The notes under the pieces are model-generated. The model was given only the letters and a program-made list of their open reading frames with translations. It had not been told where the DNA came from and made no database searches. Made by a program: the position numbers and the translations under genes. From positions 124,001 through 188,000 of the forward strand of contig CACIBE010000001.1 in NCBI GenBank assembly GCA_902584805.1: 64,000 bases of DNA. Direction: 5' to 3'. Positions 1 to 7,512 of this stretch are shown one piece after another. Source of the DNA: an uncultured Alphaproteobacteria bacterium. GTDB lineage: Bacteria > Pseudomonadota > Alphaproteobacteria > HIMB59 > GCA-002718135. How positions within the stretch are numbered: position 1 is the first letter of the stretch; each line of letters opens with the position of its first letter.

Positions 1-1253
1 TAAGTGCAGCTTACCTTTTGTCTTCTAAATATGATGTTTATTTATTTGAAAAAAATAATAGATTGGGCGGACATACAAGAACTATTTATGTTGAAGAATC
101 AACAAAGACAATCCCAGTCGATACAGGGTTTATTGTATTCAATGAAAATAATTATCCAGATTTAACAAATTTTTTTAAATTACTTGATGTGAAATGCAAA
201 AATTCAGATATGTCTTTTGCCGTCTCAAATCAAGATCCTCAAATTGAATATAGTGGCAAAAATATCTTTTCTCTTTTTGCTAATTTTAGAAATGTGTTTT
301 CTTTTAATTTTTTTAAAATGTTATTTGAAATAAGAAAACTTTATTTATTATGTAATAGCTTAAATATTAGTGATTTAGAGCATACTAAAACCTTAAATGA
401 TTTTTTAAAAACTAATAATTTTTCAACATACCTAATAAATTATCATATTTTACCTATGATATCATCTATATGGTCAAGCAATATAAGTGATGTAAAAAAT
501 TTTCCTCTCATAACATTCATTAATTTTTTTAAAAATCATGCTTTATTTAATTTAAAAAAAAGACCTCAATGGAAATACGTAGAAGGAGGAAGTAACGAAT
601 ATATAAAAAAAATTATTAATAAAAATATTTTTGAGTATAAAACAAATTTCAAAATTAAAAAAATTATTAGAGAAAATAGTAAAATTAAAATAGAAGATGA
701 GAAAAATAATATATTAGAATTTCATAAGGTAATATTCGCAACCCATGCAAATCAAGTATTGGATATTTTGGAAAAACCAACAGAAGAAGAAGTAAAAATA
801 TTTTCACAATTTAAATATTCAACTAACTCAGCAATACTTCACTCCGATCACTCTTTAATGCCTGAATCAAAAATTGCTTGGTCAAGTTGGAATTTTTTAA
901 ATAAGCCATCATCTTCTAAATTTACTTTAACTTATTGGATGAATTTCTTGCAAAAATTACCTACTAAACAAAATTATTTTGTAACTGTTAATCCATATAA
1001 AAAGCCTGAAAATATAATTAACGAAACAACATTTAATCATCCAATATATACTACTGATACTATTTTAGCTCAAAAAAATGTTATGGAAATTCAAGGAAAG
1101 AATAATACATTTTTCTGTGGAGCTTACCTTGGATATGGTTTTCATGAAGACGGCATTCAATCATCTTCTTATATTTGTAAATTATTAAATTGTGATTTAC
1201 CTTGGAAGAGAGGGAAAAATTTTTATAATAGATTGCAAATTAATTTTAAATGA
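1..1253 (+). CDS. FAD-dependent amine-oxidase-like oxidoreductase (5' partial)
   Basis: This flavoprotein of the NAD/FAD-binding amine oxidase type (COG2907-like) is cut by the window start. The reading frame is open to base 3 and reads SAAYLLSSKYDV before the first candidate start, so the dinucleotide-binding GxGxxG lies upstream and the true start is outside. The motif FEKNNRLGGHTRT is the end of the Rossmann beta-alpha-beta unit, and the C-terminal CGAYLGYGFHEDGIQSS is the usual FAD-contacting end of this family. It overlaps the next gene by four bases (ATGA). In other proteobacteria, homologues lie beside DUF1365 and cyclopropane-synthase-like genes and are linked to membrane fatty acid modification; the substrate here is not known. 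Confidence 0.85.
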   Translation, partial: SAAYLLSSKYDVYLFEKNNRLGGHTRTIYVEESTKTIPVDTGFIVFNENNYPDLTNFFKLLDVKCKNSDMSFAVSNQDPQIEYSGKNIFSLFANFRNVFSFNFFKMLFEIRKLYLLCNSLNISDLEHTKTLNDFLKTNNFSTYLINYHILPMISSIWSSNISDVKNFPLITFINFFKNHALFNLKKRPQWKYVEGGSNEYIKKIINKNIFEYKTNFKIKKIIRENSKIKIEDEKNNILEFHKVIFATHANQVLDILEKPTEEEVKIFSQFKYSTNSAILHSDHSLMPESKIAWSSWNFLNKPSSSKFTLTYWMNFLQKLPTKQNYFVTVNPYKKPENIINETTFNHPIYTTDTILAQKNVMEIQGKNNTFFCGAYLGYGFHEDGIQSSSYICKLLNCDLPWKRGKNFYNRLQINFK

Positions 1254-2023
1254 TTTCTCAAATACTATTATCTAGCATCATTCATAAAAGATTTATTCCA
1301 TTTAAACACACATTGAAATATGAGGTACCAAGTCTTTTTATTAATTTGGATAATCTTGATCAATTAAGTAAAAACTATAAACTTTTTTCATTAAACTCAT
1401 TTAATCTTTTTTCTATTTATGAAAAAGATCATGGATATAGAGACAAAAGGTCAATAAAGACATTCGTTAAAGATTCCCTCTCTAAATTTAATATTAAATA
1501 TAAACATCTTAATATAATGATACTTTGTTTTCCAAGAATTTTGGGATATGTATTTGATCCCTTATCAATTATATATTGTTATGATGATAAAAAATTAATA
1601 TCTATTTTCTATGAAGTCAAAAATACGACTAATGAACAACATACCTATATTTTTAAAGGAAATGTAAATTTTGAAGATTTTAAATTATCTCATGAATGTG
1701 CAAAGCAGTTTTATGTATCTCCATTCATAGAAATGGAGGCAAATTATAAATTTTTTAACCGAATGCAAAAAAATAAAATAAATATTAACATTGATCTTTA
1801 TGATAAAAATAATAAAAAAGTTCTAACAGCTACTCAGTATGGCAAATTTATAGATTTTAACTCAAAAAATATGTTTAAATTTTTATATCATAATCCACTT
1901 TTAGGCTTAAAGGTAATGGCTGGAATTCTTTATGAGGCTTTAAAAATAATTTACAAAGGTGGTAAATATTATGCACGAAAAAAGAAGCCAAATGATACAG
2001 TAAGTTTTGAAGGTAATTTTTAA
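1250..2023 (+). CDS. DUF1365 domain-containing protein
   Basis: The 257-residue product matches the DUF1365 family (COG3496) over its whole length. The N-terminal HKRFIPFKHTLKYEV and the central PRILGYVFDPLSIIYCYD are typical family blocks. Its biochemical activity is not established. It is translationally coupled to the upstream flavoprotein through an ATGA overlap and abuts the downstream methyltransferase with no spacer. This flavoprotein-DUF1365-methyltransferase order is recurrent in proteobacteria, which suggests a joint role in modifying unsaturated membrane fatty acids; that role is inference. Confidence 0.85.
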   Translation: MISQILLSSIIHKRFIPFKHTLKYEVPSLFINLDNLDQLSKNYKLFSLNSFNLFSIYEKDHGYRDKRSIKTFVKDSLSKFNIKYKHLNIMILCFPRILGYVFDPLSIIYCYDDKKLISIFYEVKNTTNEQHTYIFKGNVNFEDFKLSHECAKQFYVSPFIEMEANYKFFNRMQKNKININIDLYDKNNKKVLTATQYGKFIDFNSKNMFKFLYHNPLLGLKVMAGILYEALKIIYKGGKYYARKKKPNDTVSFEGNF

Positions 2024-3217
2024 ATGAATTTTTTTAAAACAAATTTTGATAAAACTGTCGAAAAATTATTAGTAAACTTTTTATCTAAAATTCGATATGG
2101 AAAATTAACAGTTAAATTTCCAACTGGCGAGGAGAGAGTTTTTGTCGGAAAAGAGGAGAATATATCTGCAAATATAAAAATTCATAATTATAATTTTTTA
2201 AATTTAATTTTTAAAAAAGGTTCTGTAGGTTTTGCAGAAGCCTATATGAATGGTTACTTTTCAAGCACCGATTTAACTAATTTATTACTACTTTCTCACA
2301 AAAATGAGAGTTATTTTTTAAAAAGTATAAATACTAATCTTTTTTTTGCTACTTTTGCCAAATTAAAGCATTTTTTAAATAACAATTCAAAATCACAGAG
2401 TAAAAAAAATATTAAATATCATTATGATTTAGGAAATAATTTTTACGAAAAGTGGTTAGATAAAACCATGACCTATTCTTCTGCTCTTTTTGATAATAAG
2501 AATACCAATTTACCGGATGCACAATATAACAAATATAGAAAAATTGCTGAAAGTTTATCATTAGACTCAAATTCTAAAACTTTAGAAATTGGATGTGGAT
2601 GGGGAGGTTTTTCATCATTTGTAGCGAAAAATTACAATTGTTCAGTTGATGCTATAACTATTTCTAAGGAACAATATGAATATGCTTCTGAAAAAATTCA
2701 AAATGAAGGTTTGTCTGAAAAAGTATCAGTTATATTCAGAGATTATAGGGATATCAAAAAAAAATATTCAAATATTGTTTCAATTGAAATGTTTGAAGCA
2801 GTTGGGAAGAAATACTGGTATAATTACTTTGATACAATTCGTAATTCTCTCAACGATGGCGGTATGGCTGCACTACAAGTCATAACGATTGATGAAAAAA
2901 AGGCTAAAGATTATCAAAACAGACCAGATTTTATTCAACAATATATTTTTCCAGGTGGAATGCTTCCAACTAAAAAACAATTTGAATATTCGGCAAAACA
3001 CGTTGGATTAAAATGTATTGAAAATCTAAGTTTCGGTGGTTCTTATGCAAAAACACTTAAAATGTGGAATAAACAATTTCAAAAATCTTGGAATGATTTA
3101 TCTCAGTTTGGTTTTGATATTAAATTTAAAAGAATGTGGGAATTTTATCTATCTTATTGTGAAACAGGTTTTGCAAATAGTTCAACCGATGTTTCTCATT
3201 TCTTAATTCAAAAATAG
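2024..3217 (+). CDS. Cyclopropane-fatty-acyl-phospholipid synthase family methyltransferase
   Basis: The 397-residue SAM-dependent methyltransferase belongs to the CFA synthase family (COG2230), whose members add a methylene or methyl group across a double bond of a phospholipid acyl chain at the membrane. The N-terminal part (about residues 1-120) is the lipid-binding region with GFAEAYMNGYF; the SAM site LEIGCGWGGF is near residue 187, and YHYDLGNNFYEKWLD and QQYIFPGGMLP are family blocks. Length is close to the usual 380-420. It starts immediately after the DUF1365 stop. Whether it makes cyclopropane or another methylated acyl chain cannot be told from sequence alone. Confidence 0.9.
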   Translation: MNFFKTNFDKTVEKLLVNFLSKIRYGKLTVKFPTGEERVFVGKEENISANIKIHNYNFLNLIFKKGSVGFAEAYMNGYFSSTDLTNLLLLSHKNESYFLKSINTNLFFATFAKLKHFLNNNSKSQSKKNIKYHYDLGNNFYEKWLDKTMTYSSALFDNKNTNLPDAQYNKYRKIAESLSLDSNSKTLEIGCGWGGFSSFVAKNYNCSVDAITISKEQYEYASEKIQNEGLSEKVSVIFRDYRDIKKKYSNIVSIEMFEAVGKKYWYNYFDTIRNSLNDGGMAALQVITIDEKKAKDYQNRPDFIQQYIFPGGMLPTKKQFEYSAKHVGLKCIENLSFGGSYAKTLKMWNKQFQKSWNDLSQFGFDIKFKRMWEFYLSYCETGFANSSTDVSHFLIQK

Positions 3218-3219
3218 AA

Positions 3220-3732
3220 ATGCAAAAACTAAAAGTATTTTTAGTCTTAACTGGCTATCAACTAACTTGGTTAGCCTGTGTATTTGGTGAAACAAAATTT
3301 TCTAATTCTATGTTGGGCATTTGGGTTGGAATTATTTTCTTACTAACTTATTTTTATTTTAATCATAATAAACAAAAATTTATTAAAATTTCACTTTTGA
3401 TCTCAGTTCCAGGATATTTTTTTGATACTTTATTAGTTTATTTCCAAATTTATGATTTTGAAACTATTGCTAAACTTGGTACTCTGCCATTATGGATGAT
3501 TATTTTATGGTTTAGTTTTAGTACTCTTTTTGATGAAATTCTTACTTTTTTTAAAAGTTATAAAATTTTAGGAATTATTTTAAGTGGAGTTTTAGGACCT
3601 TTAACCTATTATCTTGGTGAACCTATCGGAGTAATAAAAATATATAACTTTCAGATTTTTATTATTTCAATGGTATTATTTTGGATGATCTTGATGTTCT
3701 ATTATCTAAATTACGTTATAAAAAATAATTAA
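3220..3732 (+). CDS. DUF2878 family membrane protein
   Basis: This 170-residue hydrophobic protein has about five or six predicted membrane segments, beginning with LTGYQLTWLACVFGE and including DTLLVYFQIYDF, which resemble DUF2878. It starts two bases after the methyltransferase stop, so it is the fourth gene of the same transcription unit. Genes of this family are often found next to the flavoprotein-DUF1365-CFA trio. Its function is unknown. Its last four bases overlap the convergent trcR gene. Confidence 0.75.
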   Translation: MQKLKVFLVLTGYQLTWLACVFGETKFSNSMLGIWVGIIFLLTYFYFNHNKQKFIKISLLISVPGYFFDTLLVYFQIYDFETIAKLGTLPLWMIILWFSFSTLFDEILTFFKSYKILGIILSGVLGPLTYYLGEPIGVIKIYNFQIFIISMVLFWMILMFYYLNYVIKNN

Positions 3733-4271
3733 TTTTCTTGATCTACTTTTTTTGTTCTAGTTCTATTTAAAGTTCTTTCGAGATCCTTATAAGTACATAA
3801 ACCAACATCCATTGGACTCTTTGCCTCAAGAACTGCTTCTCTGTATGTGCCATTTCTTATAGCCTCTACTGTATTTTTTGTTGAGCCGGTAAGTTTTGCA
3901 ATTTGAGAACTACTTAATTCAGTCGGATATCTTTTTATAAGCCACAAAATAGCATATGGCTTTTCTTGTCTTAAAGAAAGAGGTGTGTATTTAGAGTCTT
4001 TTTTTCTTGGTGGTAAATCTTCAATTACATCAGACTTAATAAGACTCAAACTAGCTGCATTATCTTTTTCACATCTTTCAATTTCTTCTTTTGTTAGTTG
4101 ATTATTATCAATTGGATCATATCCTCTCATACCGACAGCAACTTCTCCATCAGCTATTCCTTGAACCTCTAATTCATGTAATCCACAGAATTCAGCTATT
4201 TGGTCAAACGTTAAAGCTGTATTTTCAACTAACCATATTGCTGTTGCTTTAGGCATTAAAGGATATTTCAT
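3729..4271 (-). CDS. trcR: Cell cycle transcriptional regulator TrcR (DUF1013)
   Basis: The product matches the DUF1013/TrcR family, which is nearly confined to alphaproteobacteria and named as a cell-cycle transcriptional regulator. The diagnostic block PLMPKATAIWLVENTALTFD is at the N terminus, followed by IAEFCGLHELEVQGIADGEV, and a second predicted helix-turn-helix segment SSSQIAKLTGSTKNTVEAIR lies in the C-terminal half. The frame is open to 4322, but I chose the ATG at 4271 (180 residues) because family members begin just before PLMPKA and the extra residues are hydrophobic and unlike the family. It is divergent from the DUF1192 gene. Confidence 0.85.
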   Translation of the reverse strand: MKYPLMPKATAIWLVENTALTFDQIAEFCGLHELEVQGIADGEVAVGMRGYDPIDNNQLTKEEIERCEKDNAASLSLIKSDVIEDLPPRKKDSKYTPLSLRQEKPYAILWLIKRYPTELSSSQIAKLTGSTKNTVEAIRNGTYREAVLEAKSPMDVGLCTYKDLERTLNRTRTKKVDQEN

Positions 4272-4315
4272 AATTGGCTCATATAATATAATCAAAAAAT
4301 AATATATAACAAAAT

Positions 4316-4504
4316 ATGACAATGACAGATTTTTTTGAAGTTGATGAAAAACAAAAGACAGTTAAAATATTAAATTTGGATGATTTCAGTGTTGAAGATT
4401 TACAAAATTATATTTCTGAACTTCAAACTGAAATACTAAGAGTTCAAGATGAGATAAAAAAGAAGGAAAATTTAAAACTTAATGCTGAAAAGTTTTTTAA
4501 ATAA
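4316..4504 (+). CDS. DUF1192 family small coiled-coil protein
   Basis: The 62-residue protein matches DUF1192 (COG5509). It has the LDDFSVEDLQNYISELQTEI motif followed by a helical, charged coiled-coil tail ending in AEKFFK. Two candidate ATG codons lie at 4316 and 4322; the family match starts downstream of both. Function is unknown; in alphaproteobacteria it usually sits beside the DUF1013 regulator, as here. It ends directly against the rpmE stop codon on the other strand. Confidence 0.75.
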   Translation: MTMTDFFEVDEKQKTVKILNLDDFSVEDLQNYISELQTEILRVQDEIKKKENLKLNAEKFFK

Positions 4505-4732
4505 TTATTTATTTATTTTTAGACCTTTAAATCTTTTTTGGAATCTAGCTACCTGTCCTTCAGATTCATTAAGACCAGCCTTACCACCGGTCCATGCTGG
4601 GTGAGATTTAGAATCAATTTCTAATTTAAGAGTATCACCTTCTTTACCCCAAGTAGATCTAGTTTTAAAAGTAGATCCATCAGTCATAACAACGTTTATT
4701 TCATGATATTTAGGATGTATATCTTTTTTCAT
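4505..4732 (-). CDS. rpmE: 50S ribosomal protein bL31
   Basis: The 75-residue protein is ribosomal protein L31, recognised by [20 protein letters not shown] and the SHPAWTGG block. It has no cysteines, so it is the zinc-independent form. The sequence [16 protein letters not shown] is typical of alphaproteobacterial L31. It is the last gene of the minus-strand run tkt-gap-orf-efp-suhB-rpmE, 24 bases after suhB. Confidence 0.95.
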   Translation of the reverse strand: MKKDIHPKYHEINVVMTDGSTFKTRSTWGKEGDTLKLEIDSKSHPAWTGGKAGLNESEGQVARFQKRFKGLKINK

Positions 4733-4756
4733 GCCTTTCTTATATTTATATAGATT

Positions 4757-5533
4757 TCAAAGTAAAGTAAGTTTTTTAACTAATTCATTATGAATTTTAT
4801 TATTTGAAGCAACTAAATCACGAGAATTTATTTCCCATGCATTACCATCTATTTTAGAAATTTTCCCCCCAGCTTCTTTAACTAAAAGAATGCCCGTTGA
4901 AACATCCCATAAATTTAGATCTTTTTCCCAAAAACCATCTAATTTACCAGAGGCAACATAAGCAAGATCAAGGCCTGCAGAACCGAGTCTTCTTATTCCT
5001 GCAGATGATTTTAGGATTTCATCAATCTCACTTAAATAGTTTTTATAAATTCTTTCTCCAAACGGAAGCCCAGTGCCTATCAAGCAATCTGAAAAAATCC
5101 GCCTGTTTGACACCCTAATTCTACTATTATTACACCACGAACCTTTACCCTTAGAACTCCAAAAAAATTCGTTTAAAATTGGATTATAAATCACACCATC
5201 TGTGATTTCATTATTTGTCATTTTAGCAACGATTATTCCAACATGAGGTATTCCATGAATAAAATTAGATGTTCCATCAATGGGATCAATAATAATGGTG
5301 TTTTCATCACCCTTTATTTCACCAGCTTCTTCAGTTATGTAAGTATAATCTGGATAATAATATTTTAGAGTTTCTAAAAGTGTTTTTTCGACTTTAATAT
5401 CTGCATTTGTTACAAAATCTCCAACTGATTTAGATTGTATTTGTAAATTTTCTAATTCTCCAAAATCTCGTAATAATATTTTACCAGCTTTTTTTACTGC
5501 CTTTTCAAAGATATTAATTACAGCAGGCTGCAT
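4757..5533 (-). CDS. suhB: Inositol monophosphatase family protein (SuhB-like)
   Basis: The 258-residue enzyme belongs to the Mg2+-dependent inositol monophosphatase family. The metal site is intact: glutamates 68-69 in ITEEAGE, DPIDGTSNF at 83-91, and WD at 209-210 in LWDVSTGILLVKEAGG. Members hydrolyse myo-inositol phosphate and related sugar phosphates, and SuhB also acts in rRNA antitermination and ribosome assembly in E. coli. Its start codon overlaps the efp stop by one base, so the two are coupled. The exact substrate is inferred only at the family level. Confidence 0.9.
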   Translation of the reverse strand: MQPAVINIFEKAVKKAGKILLRDFGELENLQIQSKSVGDFVTNADIKVEKTLLETLKYYYPDYTYITEEAGEIKGDENTIIIDPIDGTSNFIHGIPHVGIIVAKMTNNEITDGVIYNPILNEFFWSSKGKGSWCNNSRIRVSNRRIFSDCLIGTGLPFGERIYKNYLSEIDEILKSSAGIRRLGSAGLDLAYVASGKLDGFWEKDLNLWDVSTGILLVKEAGGKISKIDGNAWEINSRDLVASNNKIHNELVKKLTLL

Positions 5534-6102
5534 TAATTTTTTGATTTTTCGATATAACTACCGTCAATTGTACTTATTACTATTTTATCATTAACTGCAA
5601 TAAATTGCGGTACAGATGTTTTAATATTCTTTTCTAAAGTAGCTGGTTTATAAGATGAAGCAGCTGTTTGACCTTTTACAACACCTTCAGTTTCTACAAC
5701 AGTTAATTCTACAGTATCAGGCAGGTCAATTCCAACTGGTTTTTCATTATAGAAATTAATAATAACATCACTATTCTCAACTAAAAATTTTGATTGATCT
5801 TCAGTTAATATGTCTGAGCCAAGTTCTGTTTGTTCATAAGTTTGTTTGTCCATGAATATAAAATTATTATTGTCTTCATAAAGATATTGAAATTCTTTTT
5901 CATCAAGGATAGCTCTTTCTACTGTTTCTGATGATCTAAACCTACTATTCATTTTAGTACCTTCTCTTATTTCTTTAAGTTCAGCCTGTAAGTAGGCGCC
6001 ACCCTTTCCTGGTTGAGTATGCTGGGTTTTCAAAACTTTCCAAAGTTTGTTATTAATCTCTAAAATATTTCCAACTTTAATTTCATTTCCATCTATTTTC
6101 AT
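5533..6102 (-). CDS. efp: Translation elongation factor P
   Basis: The 189-residue protein is EF-P, which relieves ribosome stalling at polyproline stretches. The N-terminal KOW-like domain carries the conserved loop TQPGKGGAY with lysine 33 at the tip, the residue that is modified in bacteria using the EpmA route. The two C-terminal OB domains end with a family-typical ISTIDGSYIEKSKN. No epmA or epmB is in the window, so the modification route is unknown. It overlaps both neighbours (four bases with the upstream unknown gene, one with suhB). Confidence 0.95.
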   Translation of the reverse strand: MKIDGNEIKVGNILEINNKLWKVLKTQHTQPGKGGAYLQAELKEIREGTKMNSRFRSSETVERAILDEKEFQYLYEDNNNFIFMDKQTYEQTELGSDILTEDQSKFLVENSDVIINFYNEKPVGIDLPDTVELTVVETEGVVKGQTAASSYKPATLEKNIKTSVPQFIAVNDKIVISTIDGSYIEKSKN

Positions 6103-6497
6103 AGTTTTATCTTAAGTTTTTTTTGTATATTTTTAATTTTTGTAAGATCTACTACATCAAAAGTTGGATTTAATAAAACCTTATTTTTTTTAGCAATTTG
6201 ATTAATTTTATTTAAGATGATTTTATTATTTTTTAATTTTAAATAATCAATATTTTCGTGTGTTAATAATATACCAAGACCTTGATCATGGCCTGAGTCG
6301 ACAAAAAACTTAATATTGTGAGTCTTATATTTATTTTTAGTATGGTTTATTAACGTTCCAAGCCACTCTATACCAAAACCTTTAATTAAAAAATATTTTA
6401 TAAATATAATCGAAGTTTTAAATTTTGATTTTCGAAATTCTATTAAACTTTCAATTTGTCTTAGTGTCGATACTGCAAAACAAATTTTTTTAGGCAC
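6099..6497 (-). CDS. Uncharacterised 132-residue protein between gap and efp
   Basis: I do not recognise a named family. The gene begins at a GTG whose G is the last base of the gap TAG stop, and it ends with an ATGA overlap onto efp, so it is translated as part of the operon. The sequence lacks a signal peptide. A segment NIKFFVDSGHDQGLGILL followed by a stretch rich in Lys and Ile looks like alternating beta-alpha elements. From memory, similar uncharacterised alphaproteobacterial proteins occur in Calvin/glycolysis gene clusters, with a VDCGD-type motif where this has VDSGH. No function is proposed. Confidence 0.7.
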   Translation of the reverse strand: MPKKICFAVSTLRQIESLIEFRKSKFKTSIIFIKYFLIKGFGIEWLGTLINHTKNKYKTHNIKFFVDSGHDQGLGILLTHENIDYLKLKNNKIILNKINQIAKKNKVLLNPTFDVVDLTKIKNIQKKLKIKL

Positions 6498-7501
6498 TAA
6501 ATAAATTTTTTAAGATCAACCATAGTGTCTACCATTCTATTTGAAAATCCCCATTCATTATCATACCAAGATAAAACTCTACAGAATTTATCTTTGACAA
6601 CTTGTGTTTGACTCATATCAAATACAGAACTGCTTGAATTATGATTAAAATCAATTGAAACTAGAGGTAATGTGTTTGTTGTTAGAATTCCATTTAATTT
6701 TTTAGTTTTTGAAGCTTGAAGAACTATAGAATTAATTTTTTCTGGGCTAGTTTTTTTCTTACTTACAAATGTAAGATCTATAAGTGAGACATTAGGAGTA
6801 GGTACTCGAATAGCTGTTCCATCTAGTTTACCTTTTAATTTTGGTAAGACTAAACTCAAAGCCTTTGCCGCTCCTGTAGAAGTCGGAATCATTGACTCAG
6901 CTGCAGCCCTTGCTCTTCTAAAGTCAGAATGGGTTTGATCAACAGTTCTTTGATCACCCGTGTAACTATGAATTGTTGTCATGAAACCACTTTCAATTCC
7001 TAATTTTTCATCAAGAACCATAGCTAAAGGAGCAAGACAGTTAGTAGTACAAGATCCGTTTGAAATTACGTTATGATTTTTTTTAATGGTATCGTTATTT
7101 ACACCTTGAACAATTGTGGCATCTACATTTGAAGCTGGTGCTGAAATAATAACTTTTTTTGCTCCTGCATTTAAATGAGAAATCGCCTTTTCTTTTGAAG
7201 TAAAAACACCACTACATTCAAGAACAACATCTACCTTGAGTGATTTCCAAGGAAGGTTAATTGGATCTTTTTCGGAATAAAAATTAATTTTATGTTTACC
7301 AATTTTTAATCCATTTTTGATTGAACTAATCTCATCTTTAAGAATACCGTGAACACTGTCATATTTAAGTAAGTGAGCACTACTCTCAACACTTCCTAGT
7401 TCATTAATAGCTACAATATTAATATCTTTTGGATTTTTTTCTAATAAAGCTCTAAAAACAAGTTTTCCAATTCTTCCAAATCCATTTATTGCAACTTTCA
7501 T
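6497..7501 (-). CDS. gap: Type I glyceraldehyde-3-phosphate dehydrogenase
   Basis: The 334-residue enzyme interconverts glyceraldehyde-3-phosphate and 1,3-bisphosphoglycerate. It has the N-terminal Rossmann start VAINGFGRIGKLVFR, the active-site SNGSCTTNCLAPLA with catalytic Cys151, His178 in TTIHSYTGDQ, and the C-terminal SWYDNEWGFSNRMVD. Its length is normal. It lies 11 bases downstream of tkt in the same unit. The phosphoglycerate kinase and aldolase genes that often follow gap in alphaproteobacteria are not here. Confidence 0.95.
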   Translation of the reverse strand: MKVAINGFGRIGKLVFRALLEKNPKDINIVAINELGSVESSAHLLKYDSVHGILKDEISSIKNGLKIGKHKINFYSEKDPINLPWKSLKVDVVLECSGVFTSKEKAISHLNAGAKKVIISAPASNVDATIVQGVNNDTIKKNHNVISNGSCTTNCLAPLAMVLDEKLGIESGFMTTIHSYTGDQRTVDQTHSDFRRARAAAESMIPTSTGAAKALSLVLPKLKGKLDGTAIRVPTPNVSLIDLTFVSKKKTSPEKINSIVLQASKTKKLNGILTTNTLPLVSIDFNHNSSSSVFDMSQTQVVKDKFCRVLSWYDNEWGFSNRMVDTMVDLKKFI

Positions 7502-7512
7502 ATTTCTCCTTT

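Noticed and set aside
4272..4322. N-terminal extension of trcR
   Set aside because: Family members start just before PLMPKA and the extension would overlap the DUF1192 start.
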